Program-made: the position numbers and the translations under genes
Shown: positions 1-5,154 of the stretch, piece by piece
How the letters are laid out: every line of letters begins with the position of its first letter
Numbering within the stretch: position 1 is the stretch's first letter
The notes under the pieces: model-generated
What the model was told of the DNA's origin: nothing
Databases searched by the model: none
Seen by the model: the letters and a program-made list of their open reading frames with translations, nothing else
Assembly (NCBI GenBank): GCA_007118045.1
Contig: SKTG01000051.1
Span: 1 to 7,036, forward strand
DNA: 7,036 nucleotides
Source of the DNA: Nitriliruptoraceae bacterium
GTDB taxonomy: Bacteria; Actinomycetota; Nitriliruptoria; Nitriliruptorales; Nitriliruptoraceae
Direction of reading: 5' to 3'

Positions 1-59
1 ACCGGTGCGCGGGACGACACCGGTGCGCGGGACGACACCGGTGCGCGGGACGACACCGG
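1..59. repeat. 18-bp tandem direct repeat, about 3.3 copies
   Basis: The unit accggtgcgcgggacgac occurs identically at 1-18, 19-36 and 37-54, followed by a partial copy (accgg) at 55-59. The array may begin outside the window, because the left edge cuts it. The unit length is a multiple of three, so each frame encodes a hexapeptide repeat: TGARDD in the frame starting at base 1, VRGTTP from base 2, RCAGRH from base 3. Each junction also contains ccggtg and caccgg, which can pair as a 6-bp stem with a 10-nt loop (for example 2-7 with 18-23). There are no spacers between copies, so this is not a CRISPR array. Confidence 0.95.
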
Positions 60-60
60 G

Positions 61-79
61 AGGCCGTCGGGGACGGCCT
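61..79. terminator. perfect GC-rich hairpin upstream of the thiolase gene
   Basis: The sequence aggccgtc (61-68) pairs perfectly with gacggcct (72-79) around a ggg loop, giving an 8-bp stem. It directly follows the tandem repeat and ends next to a TGA at 79-81 in one frame. There is no T-tract, so it is not a canonical intrinsic terminator. In high-GC actinobacteria, terminators without a U-run have been described. It might instead be a leader structure of the thiolase transcript. Confidence 0.35.
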
Positions 80-140
80 GAGCAGGGGGTCACACGCCGC
101 CCGGCTGCCTACGCTCCCCTCCCCCGGTCGACCCGACCTC

Positions 141-146
141 AGGAGG
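141..146 (+). promoter_or_regulatory. ribosome binding site of the thiolase gene
   Basis: AGGAGG lies 6 nt before a GTG codon at 153. The frame is open upstream to the left edge, but this is the first usable start codon in the window with a strong Shine-Dalgarno, and it gives the usual thiolase N-terminus (MREAVICEPLRTPVG). Confidence 0.85.
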
Positions 147-152
147 TCCCAC

Positions 153-1367
153 GTGCGCGAGGCCGTGATCTGCGAGCCGCTGCGGACCCCGGTCGGCCGT
201 TACGGGGGCGTGTTCCGCCACGTGCCGGTGGAGCGCCTCGCCGCCGAGGTGATCCGTGCCCTGCTGGACCGCACGGGCCTGCCACCCGAGGGCATCGACG
301 ACGTGCTCCTCGGTCAGGGCTACCCCAACGGCGAGGCCCCCGCCCTCGGGCGGGTCGCCGCGCTCGACGCCGGGCTCCCCGTCACCGTGCCCGGCGCGCA
401 GGTCGACCGGCGCTGCGGGTCCGGGTTGCAGGCCGTGCTCGACGCGGCGATGCGGGTCCAGACCGGCGCGGCCGAGGTGGTCCTCGCCGGCGGCGCGGAG
501 TCCATGAGCAACGTCGAGTTCGCCGCCACGGGGCTGCGCTGGGGCGTGCGTGCCGCCGAGGTACCCCTGGTCGACCGCCTGGCCCGCGCACGGGTCACGG
601 CGGGCGGCCGTGACCACCCGGTACCCGGCGGCATGCTCGAGACGGCCGAGAACCTGCGGCGCGAGCTGGCGATCCCGCGGGACGAGCAGGACGCCCTCGC
701 GCTGCGCTCGCACGATCGGGCGGTCGCGGCCCACCAGGCCGGCCGTTTCGACGACGAGCTCGTGCCGATCGCCGTGCCCGACCACCACGGCGAGGCCATC
801 GTCGACCGCGACGAGCACCCGCGCGCCGACACCACGCTCGCCAAGCTGGCCGGCCTACGACCGATCCGGCTCGACGAGGACGGGCAGGCCACGGTCACGG
901 CCGGCAACGCGTCCGGGCAGAACGACGGGGCGGCGGTGTGCGTGGTGACCCACCCCGCCCGCGCCGAGCAGCTGGGGCTCCGACCGCTGGCGCGTCTGCT
1001 GGGCTGGGCGGTCGCGGGCTGCGAGCCGCACCGGATGGGGATCGGGCCGGTCCCCGCGACCGCCGAGGCGTTGGGACGCTCGGGCCTGACCCTGGCGGAT
1101 CTGGACCTGATCGAACTGAACGAGGCGTTCGCCGCCCAGGTCCTGGCGGTGGCGAGGGAGTGGGGCCTCGGCGAGACCGACCACCAGCGACTCAACGTCA
1201 ACGGCTCGGGCATCGCGCTGGGACACCCGATCGGCGCGACCGGAGGACGCATCCTGGCGACGTTGCTGCGCGAGCTCGACCGGCGCGAGGGGCGCTACGG
1301 CCTGGAGACGATGTGCATCGGCGGCGGGCAGGGCCTGGCCGCCGTGTTCGAACGCGTGCCGGCCTGA
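153..1367 (+). CDS. thiolase family protein (acetyl-CoA C-acyltransferase/acetyltransferase)
   Basis: This encodes a complete 404-residue thiolase, close to the family's usual length of about 390-400. Such enzymes catalyse thiolytic cleavage of 3-ketoacyl-CoA, or the reverse Claisen condensation of two acyl-CoA molecules. The nucleophilic cysteine is Cys88 in VDRRCGSGLQ, followed by the GGAESMS motif at 113-119. In the C-terminal half, MGIGPVPA (295-302) and NEAFAAQ (323-329) are followed by His358 in GHPIGATGG and the acid/base Cys388 in CIGGGQG. The catalytic Cys-His-Cys set is therefore intact. The GTG start is fixed by AGGAGG 6 nt upstream. The gene stands alone in the window and runs convergently against the suf operon, so it is not part of that operon. 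Whether it is degradative (fatty acid or aromatic breakdown) or biosynthetic (acetoacetyl-CoA) cannot be read from the sequence, so no symbol is given. A cytoplasmic location is inferred, since no signal or membrane segment is seen. Confidence 0.95.
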   Translation: MREAVICEPLRTPVGRYGGVFRHVPVERLAAEVIRALLDRTGLPPEGIDDVLLGQGYPNGEAPALGRVAALDAGLPVTVPGAQVDRRCGSGLQAVLDAAMRVQTGAAEVVLAGGAESMSNVEFAATGLRWGVRAAEVPLVDRLARARVTAGGRDHPVPGGMLETAENLRRELAIPRDEQDALALRSHDRAVAAHQAGRFDDELVPIAVPDHHGEAIVDRDEHPRADTTLAKLAGLRPIRLDEDGQATVTAGNASGQNDGAAVCVVTHPARAEQLGLRPLARLLGWAVAGCEPHRMGIGPVPATAEALGRSGLTLADLDLIELNEAFAAQVLAVAREWGLGETDHQRLNVNGSGIALGHPIGATGGRILATLLRELDRREGRYGLETMCIGGGQGLAAVFERVPA

Positions 1368-1390
1368 ACCGTGGCACGCGCCGATCCCCA

Positions 1391-1418
1391 GCGGCCGAGC
1401 CGGCCGCGAACGCGGCCG
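1391..1418. terminator. overlapping GC-rich hairpins between convergent genes
   Basis: The 61-bp gap between the thiolase stop and the sufT stop holds two alternative stems that share one arm. Stem A pairs gcggccg (1391-1397) with cggccgc (1401-1407) around agc. Stem B pairs cggccgc (1401-1407) with gcggccg (1412-1418) around gaac, so only one can form at a time. Both are near-symmetric and so would fold on either transcript. Position and symmetry suggest a shared bidirectional terminator, but there is no T-tract on either side. Confidence 0.5.
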
Positions 1419-1428
1419 ACCGTGGCGA

Positions 1429-1983
1429 TCAGACGTTCATGCCCATCGCCCGCAACTCCTCGCGCACGTAGTCCGCGATCATGTCGGTGGACCACGGCGG
1501 GGTGAAGGTGAACTCCACCTCGACCCGGTCCACGCCCGGCATGGCACCGAGGATGACCGAGCACTGCTGGTGGATCACCTCGGTCAGCGGACAGCCCATC
1601 GAGGTCAGGGTCATCAGCACGTGGGCGTAGCCCCGCTCGGGCTTGGTGACCTCGTAGACCAGCCCGAGGTCGACGATGTTGTAGCCGATCTCCGGGTCGA
1701 CCACCGCCCGCAGCCCGTTCATCAGGTCCTGCGAGGACGGCATGCCGTCCTCCTCGAGCGGCAGATCCTCGAAGGGGTGCCGTTGCCGTGGCGGCTCCTC
1801 GGCGGGGGGCAGACCGTCCGCGGTGTCGTACTCGGGGACGCCCTCGTCGGCCTGGGCCGGTGCGGGGTCCTGGGTGGGGGCGGCGGCCGGCGTGCCGGCA
1901 GCGGTCACGGCGGGGTCCGCGCTCGCGCGGTCCTCGGTCAGCGTGGCGCCTCGGTCGGTCTCGGGGGTGGGGTGCTCGCTCAC
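1429..1983 (-). CDS. sufT: SufT-like MIP18/DUF59 iron-sulfur cluster assembly factor
   Basis: As annotated this is 184 residues, of which the C-terminal ~100 are a MIP18 (DUF59) domain. That domain shows DPEIGYNIVDLGLVYEV at 97-113, SMGCP with the conserved cysteine Cys131, and TPPWSTDMI at 161-169. Family members act in maturation or delivery of Fe-S clusters to target proteins. As the last gene of the operon, behind sufU, it fits the SufT position in actinobacteria. Residues 1-80 are rich in Pro, Ala, Glu, Asp and Thr, contain no hydrophobic core and look disordered; a bare family member is about 100 residues. The GTG start at 1983 has GAGGAG 5 nt upstream (inside the end of sufU) and is 2 nt after the sufU stop, which favours coupled translation. 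A second plausible start is the ATG at 1743 (Met81), with a perfect AGGAGG 5 nt before it, giving a 104-residue core protein. The family call is firm; the start is uncertain. Confidence 0.92.
   Translation of the reverse strand: MSEHPTPETDRGATLTEDRASADPAVTAAGTPAAAPTQDPAPAQADEGVPEYDTADGLPPAEEPPRQRHPFEDLPLEEDGMPSSQDLMNGLRAVVDPEIGYNIVDLGLVYEVTKPERGYAHVLMTLTSMGCPLTEVIHQQCSVILGAMPGVDRVEVEFTFTPPWSTDMIADYVREELRAMGMNV
1749..1754 (-). promoter_or_regulatory. internal Shine-Dalgarno for an alternative sufT start
   Basis: On the minus strand AGGAGG is followed by ACGGC and then ATG (1743-1741), an ideal 5-nt spacing. Starting there would yield just the DUF59 core (104 residues). The same bases encode Leu-Glu-Glu-Asp-Gly, so the match may be due to acidic codons alone. 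Confidence 0.4.
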
Positions 1984-1985
1984 GG

Positions 1986-2450
1986 CTACTCCTCGTGGGT
2001 CACGGTGTGGGCGGAGGCGCCCTGCTCGTAGGACTCGATGGCGTCACGGACCGCCATCCAGCCCAGCAGCGCGCACTTGACACGGACCGGGAACTTCGCG
2101 ACGCCCTGGAAGGCGATGCCGTCGCCGAGGTCGTCGGCGCGGGCGGGTTCGTCACCGTGCATCATCTTGCGGAAGTCCTCGGCGAGGTCGAGCGCGTCCT
2201 TCAGGTCGCGACCGGTCACCACGTCGGACATGGCCGACGCGGACGCCTGGCTGATCGAGCAGCCCTCGCCGTCGAAGACCACGGCGTCGACGCGGTCGTC
2301 GACGACGCGCAGGCGCAGGTCCATCTCGTCCCCGCACAACGGGTTGCTGTGGTGGACGTGCACGTCCTCGTCCTCGAGGGACGGCGCCCGGTTGTGCGGC
2401 TTGCGGTAGTGGTCCAGGATGATCTCCTGGTACAGGTCCTCCATGCTCAC
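1986..2450 (-). CDS. sufU: SufU, zinc-dependent sulfurtransferase partner of SufS
   Basis: This is a complete 154-residue SufU, typical in length (about 150). It begins with the hallmark LYQEIILDHYRKPHNR (6-21). The zinc and sulfur-transfer ligands known from Bacillus SufU are all present: Cys39 and Asp41 in NPLCGD, Cys64 in GEGCSISQAS and Cys126 in VKCALLGW. The segment around 80-115 is the extra stretch that separates SufU from IscU. The IscU histidine next to the last cysteine is replaced by Lys125, again as in SufU. In Gram-positive SUF systems SufU binds SufS, accepts its persulfide sulfur and passes it to SufBCD. The GTG start at 2450 lies 6 nt from AGGAGG (2462-2457); the in-frame ATG at 2444 is 12 nt away and less likely. 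The gene begins 46 nt after sufS and is followed 2 nt later by sufT. Confidence 0.97.
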   Translation of the reverse strand: MSMEDLYQEIILDHYRKPHNRAPSLEDEDVHVHHSNPLCGDEMDLRLRVVDDRVDAVVFDGEGCSISQASASAMSDVVTGRDLKDALDLAEDFRKMMHGDEPARADDLGDGIAFQGVAKFPVRVKCALLGWMAVRDAIESYEQGASAHTVTHEE

Positions 2451-2456
2451 GACCGA

Positions 2457-2462
2457 CCTCCT
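2457..2462 (-). promoter_or_regulatory. ribosome binding site of sufU, favours the GTG start
   Basis: AGGAGG on the minus strand sits 6 nt before GTG (2450-2448) but 12 nt before the ATG two codons downstream. This spacing decides for the GTG, adding Met-Ser to the protein. Confidence 0.8.
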
Positions 2463-2496
2463 GGGCCCGGGCGACGACGGCTCACGTGGTGCCCGC

Positions 2497-3732
2497 TCAT
2501 CGGGCGAAGAAGCGGCGGGCGGCCTCGATGCCGTCCACCAGCGGAGCCAGGTCGTCGACGTCGTTGTACACGTAGGTGCTGGCGCGTGCGGTCGCGTTGA
2601 GCCCCAGACATCGCATCAGCGGCTTCGTGCAGTGGTGCCCGACGCGTACGCAGACGCCCTTGGAGCCCAGCATGGCCCCGACGTCGTGCGGGTGCACGCC
2701 ATCGACGGCGAACGAGACCGCACACCCGCGCAGGGTCGGGTCGAGGGGTCCGTGGATCGTGACGTCGTCGACCGAGCTCAGCGCCTCCAGCATGCGCGTG
2801 GTCAGGCTCACCTCGTGGGCCCGCACGGCGTGCATGTCGAGCTCGGTGAGCAGGTCGACGGCCGCCCCCAGGCCGGCGGCCTCCGCGATCATGGGGGTCC
2901 CCGCCTCGAACTTGTGCGGGACGTCGTTCCACGTCGCCCCGTCGAGGGTGACGTCGCGGATCATGTCGCCGCCGGTGAGGAAGGGCTCCATCTCGTCGAG
3001 CAGCTCCGGGCGGGCGATCAGCGCGCCGATACCGGTGGGACCGAGCATCTTGTGGCCGGTGATGGCGTAGAAGTCCGCTCCGAGCTCACGGAAGCTCACC
3101 GGCATGTGCGGCACCGCCTGCGTGCCGTCGACGTGGACCTTCGCCTCCGGGTGCGCGTCGCGGACGATGCGGCTGAGCTCCCCGACGTCGTTGATCGTGC
3201 CGAGCACGTTGGAGACGTGACCGACGGCGAGGAACCGGACCCTGCCGTCGGCGACCAGCTCGCGGGCGGCGTCGAGGTCGAGCTGCCCGTCCTCGGTCAG
3301 CGGCACGTTGCGGACCTCGAACCCGAGGTCGCGTGCGGCGAACGTGAACGGGACGTGGTTCGCGTGGTGCTCCATCATCGTGGTCAGCAGGGCGTCACCC
3401 TCACCGAGGTGGCGACGGACCCACGAGTACGCCACGAGGTTGCAGGCCTCCGTGGCGTTCTTGGTGAAGACCACACCGCGCGGATCGGCGTCCACGAAGG
3501 CCGCCAGCTTCGCGCGCGCGCCCTCGTAGAGGTCCGTCGCCTCCTCGGCGAGCTGGTAGACGCCCCGGTGGACGTTCGAGCGCGACCAGCTGTAGTAGCG
3601 GTCCATCGCGTCGAGGACCACGCGCGGGGTCTGCGACGACGCCGCCGAGTCCAGGTAGACCAGACGCTGCCCGTCGAGCTCCCGCGACAGGGTCGGGAAC
3701 TCCTTCCGGAGCGTCGGGACGTCGAACGTCAT
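2497..3732 (-). CDS. sufS: SufS, group II cysteine desulfurase
   Basis: This is a complete 411-residue PLP-dependent (aminotransferase class V) enzyme, near the usual 405-415 of SufS. It converts L-cysteine to L-alanine and holds the sulfur as an enzyme persulfide for SufU. Visible landmarks are YLDSAASSQTP (26-36), the PLP-stacking His123 in EHHANHVPF, Asp202 and Gln205 in VDGTQAVPH, and the PLP-binding Lys228 in TGHKMLGPTGIG. The FEAGTP motif (275-280) follows, then the sulfur-carrying Cys368 in RVGHHCTKPLM and Arg383 in TARASTYVYN. The short loop around Cys368 marks it as SufS (group II), not IscS/NifS. Thr204 stands where Ala is common (DGAQA). The ATG start has a modest GAGG 6 nt upstream. 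It begins 156 nt after sufC and ends 46 nt before sufU, its functional partner. Confidence 0.98.
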   Translation of the reverse strand: MTFDVPTLRKEFPTLSRELDGQRLVYLDSAASSQTPRVVLDAMDRYYSWSRSNVHRGVYQLAEEATDLYEGARAKLAAFVDADPRGVVFTKNATEACNLVAYSWVRRHLGEGDALLTTMMEHHANHVPFTFAARDLGFEVRNVPLTEDGQLDLDAARELVADGRVRFLAVGHVSNVLGTINDVGELSRIVRDAHPEAKVHVDGTQAVPHMPVSFRELGADFYAITGHKMLGPTGIGALIARPELLDEMEPFLTGGDMIRDVTLDGATWNDVPHKFEAGTPMIAEAAGLGAAVDLLTELDMHAVRAHEVSLTTRMLEALSSVDDVTIHGPLDPTLRGCAVSFAVDGVHPHDVGAMLGSKGVCVRVGHHCTKPLMRCLGLNATARASTYVYNDVDDLAPLVDGIEAARRFFAR

Positions 3733-3888
3733 GGCGTGCCTCGGTGCTCGGTGGTGTCTCCAGCGTGCCGGACCCGCTGCCGCCTGGCCAGCTTCGCTGT
3801 CACGACGGGGCCCGTCGGGCTCGCGTCGGGCGGCAGGCGGGCGTTGCCCCGAAAGCGATGGATGCTCGCGCGCCCGGGCCCGCCGCGC
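3733..3888. other. sufC-sufS intergenic spacer with inverted repeats
   Basis: This 156-bp spacer carries no convincing ORF. It contains cgacgg (3803-3808) and ccgtcg (3812-3817), a 6-bp stem with a ggc loop, and a wider pair ccgcctg (3780-3786) / caggcgg (3834-3840). Just behind the sufC stop lies a very GC-rich tract around cgcccgggcccg (3871-3882). No clear -10 element is seen on the minus strand. The spacer could hold a processing or attenuation site between the scaffold genes and sufS, but nothing in it proves this. Confidence 0.4.
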
Positions 3889-4635
3889 TCACGCGGTGGT
3901 CTTCAGGTTCTCGTAGCCGTGCTCCTCGAGCTCGTCGGCGAGTTCCGGGCCACCCGAGGCCACGATGCGGCCCTCGAACATCACGTGCACCTCGTCCGGC
4001 TCGATGTAGCGCAGGATGCGGGTGTAGTGCGTGATGATGAGCACACCGAGGTCCGGGCCCTGTAGACGGTTGACACCCTCGGCGACGGTCTTGAGGGCGT
4101 CGACGTCCAGTCCCGAGTCGGTCTCGTCGAGCACCGCCAGCTCCGGTCGGAGCAGGGATGCCTGCAGGATCTCGAAGCGCTTCTTCTCGCCGCCGGAGAA
4201 GCCTTCGTTGACGGAACGCTGCAGGAACGACTCGTCGACACCGAGGTCCTTCATGGCGCCCCGCAAACGCGACATGAACTCCCGGACCGGGACGTCCTCG
4301 CCGTCACCCTGGGTCGCGTTCACCGCGGTGCGCAGGAAGTTGGTCAGGGAGACGCCGGGCACCTCGACGGGGTACTGCATGGCGAGGAACACGCCGAGCC
4401 GAGCACGCTCGTCGGGTGTGAGCTCGGTGAGCGCGGTGCCCTTCCAGGTGATGGTGCCGCCGGTCACGTCGTACGCGGGGTGGCCGGCGATGGCGTAGGC
4501 GAGGGTCGACTTGCCGGAGCCGTTCGGACCCATCAGGGCGAGGGTCCTGCCCTTGTCGAGGTCGAGGGTGACGCCGCGGAGGATCTCCGCGCCGTCGGCC
4601 TCGACCGTGAGGTCGCGGATCTCGAGGTCAGCCAT
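3889..4635 (-). CDS. sufC: SufC, ABC-type ATPase of the SufBCD scaffold
   Basis: This is a complete 248-residue soluble ABC ATPase, the normal SufC size of about 250. Starting at ATG 4635 it reads MADLEIRDLTVEADG, a standard SufC N-terminus. Walker A is GPNGSGKST (36-44), the Q-loop glutamine is Gln87 in AMQYPVEVPGV, and the ABC signature is FSGGEKKR (147-154). Walker B with the catalytic glutamate is LAVLDETDSGLD (167-178, Glu171), and the switch histidine is His203 in ITHYTRILRY. AVLDETDSGLD and the signature are characteristic of SufC among ABC proteins. ATP binding drives SufC dimerisation and opens the SufB-SufD interface for cluster assembly. The Shine-Dalgarno is weak and far away (GGAGA about 15 nt upstream), in contrast to the other genes. 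The frame is open upstream to a GTG at 4776, but that start lacks a ribosome binding site and would add 47 Arg/Pro-rich residues, so it is not used here. Confidence 0.97.
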   Translation of the reverse strand: MADLEIRDLTVEADGAEILRGVTLDLDKGRTLALMGPNGSGKSTLAYAIAGHPAYDVTGGTITWKGTALTELTPDERARLGVFLAMQYPVEVPGVSLTNFLRTAVNATQGDGEDVPVREFMSRLRGAMKDLGVDESFLQRSVNEGFSGGEKKRFEILQASLLRPELAVLDETDSGLDVDALKTVAEGVNRLQGPDLGVLIITHYTRILRYIEPDEVHVMFEGRIVASGGPELADELEEHGYENLKTTA

Positions 4636-4812
4636 GGGTCGGGGTCGCTTTCTCCGTGGTGCGGTACGGGTGTGAAGCTCGGTGGCCGGGGCGCGGAGAT
4701 GCTGGTCGCGGTCCGCCGGCGGTCTGGGTGGGGTTCGGGGGTGGCCTCCGCAGCGGGAGGCGCGGGAACGGGGCACCGTGCGGGATGGGGGTCGCGCACG
4801 TCCCGGTGTCGG
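4636..4812. other. C-rich spacer between the Rieske gene and sufC
   Basis: This 177-bp stretch has no credible gene. On the transcribed (minus) sense it is strongly biased: by hand count about 90 C against 45 G. It contains a stem of gcctcc (4744-4749) with ggaggc (4756-4761) around a 6-nt loop. C-rich, G-poor RNA is the usual makeup of Rho loading sites, so a partial termination or attenuation point ahead of sufC is possible. No promoter could be recognised. Confidence 0.4.
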
Positions 4813-5154
4813 TCAGTGCTCCGGGAAGGGTGCGTCGTTGGTGGCGTCGGCGACGTCGACGGTGACGGCGTCGCCGTCGAGGCGCACCGCGAAGGTCGGG
4901 ATCGGGGTCGTGGCGGGCAGCGAGGAGGGGCGCCCGTCGTCGAGGTCGAAGGTCGAGCCGTGGAGCGAACACTCCACCCCGTTGCCCCAGACCATGCCGT
5001 CGTCGGACAGCGACCACTGCTGGTGGGAACAGGTGTCGTGGACCGCCTTGACCGTGTCCCCGAGCCGCACGAGGCACACGGGCACGCCGTCGACGTCGAC
5101 CCGGACGGGGGTCGCCTCGCCGAGCTCGCTGAGCTTCGCGTGGGGCCCGGCCAT
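4813..5154 (-). CDS. Rieske [2Fe-2S] ferredoxin within the suf operon
   Basis: This encodes a small 113-residue Rieske-fold protein like the ferredoxin components of non-heme iron oxygenases and NirD-like proteins. The cluster ligands are complete: Cys42 and His44 in CSH, then 17 residues, then Cys62 and His65 in CSLHGSTFDL, which holds the second half-site and the family's GxxF turn. There is no signal peptide or membrane anchor, so it is soluble and cytoplasmic, unlike cytochrome bc1 Rieske proteins. The ATG shares its A with the sufD stop (TGATG), and an AGGA lies 9 nt upstream. This places it firmly in the operon and suggests translational coupling. The arrangement sufD-Rieske-sufC recurs in actinobacteria. 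It may supply electrons for cluster assembly or be a target or sensor of it; the role is inferred only. It is followed by a long C-rich gap before sufC. Confidence 0.95.
   Translation of the reverse strand: MAGPHAKLSELGEATPVRVDVDGVPVCLVRLGDTVKAVHDTCSHQQWSLSDDGMVWGNGVECSLHGSTFDLDDGRPSSLPATTPIPTFAVRLDGDAVTVDVADATNDAPFPEH

Larger units (their letters stand above)
1..81 (+). other. possible C-terminal tail of an upstream gene (repeat-encoded TGARDD)
   Basis: The plus-strand frame beginning at base 1 is open from the left edge and reads three TGARDD hexapeptides, then TGRPSGTA, then a TGA stop at 79-81. The stop coincides with the end of a perfect hairpin at 61-79, as would fit the end of a gene. 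The next gene on the same strand has its ribosome binding site 60 bp further on. No domain is visible and no start lies in the window, so the array may equally be non-coding. The other two plus frames also stay open through the array, so openness alone is weak evidence. Confidence 0.2.

Noticed and set aside
1..59. CRISPR array
   Set aside because: The copies are head to tail with no spacers, and the unit is only 18 bp.
87..115. Promoter for the thiolase (tacgct at 110-115 as a -10)
   Set aside because: The hexamer fits TANNNT, but no credible -35 lies at the right spacing, and such hexamers occur by chance.
5..613. A plus-strand frame starting in the repeat (VRGTTP) and running into the thiolase
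   Set aside because: It overlaps the thiolase out of frame for over 450 bp, is Arg/Pro/Gly-rich without motifs, and has no ribosome binding site at its GTG.
2419..4065. A 548-codon open frame on the plus strand across sufU, sufS and sufC
   Set aside because: It lies opposite well-recognised genes, shows no domain, and its Val/Asp/Arg/His-rich text is typical of the antisense frame of GC-rich coding sequence.
4636..4776. N-terminal extension of SufC to a GTG at 4776
   Set aside because: The 47 added residues are Arg/Pro-rich, no Shine-Dalgarno precedes the GTG, and the ATG at 4635 gives the normal SufC N-terminus and length.
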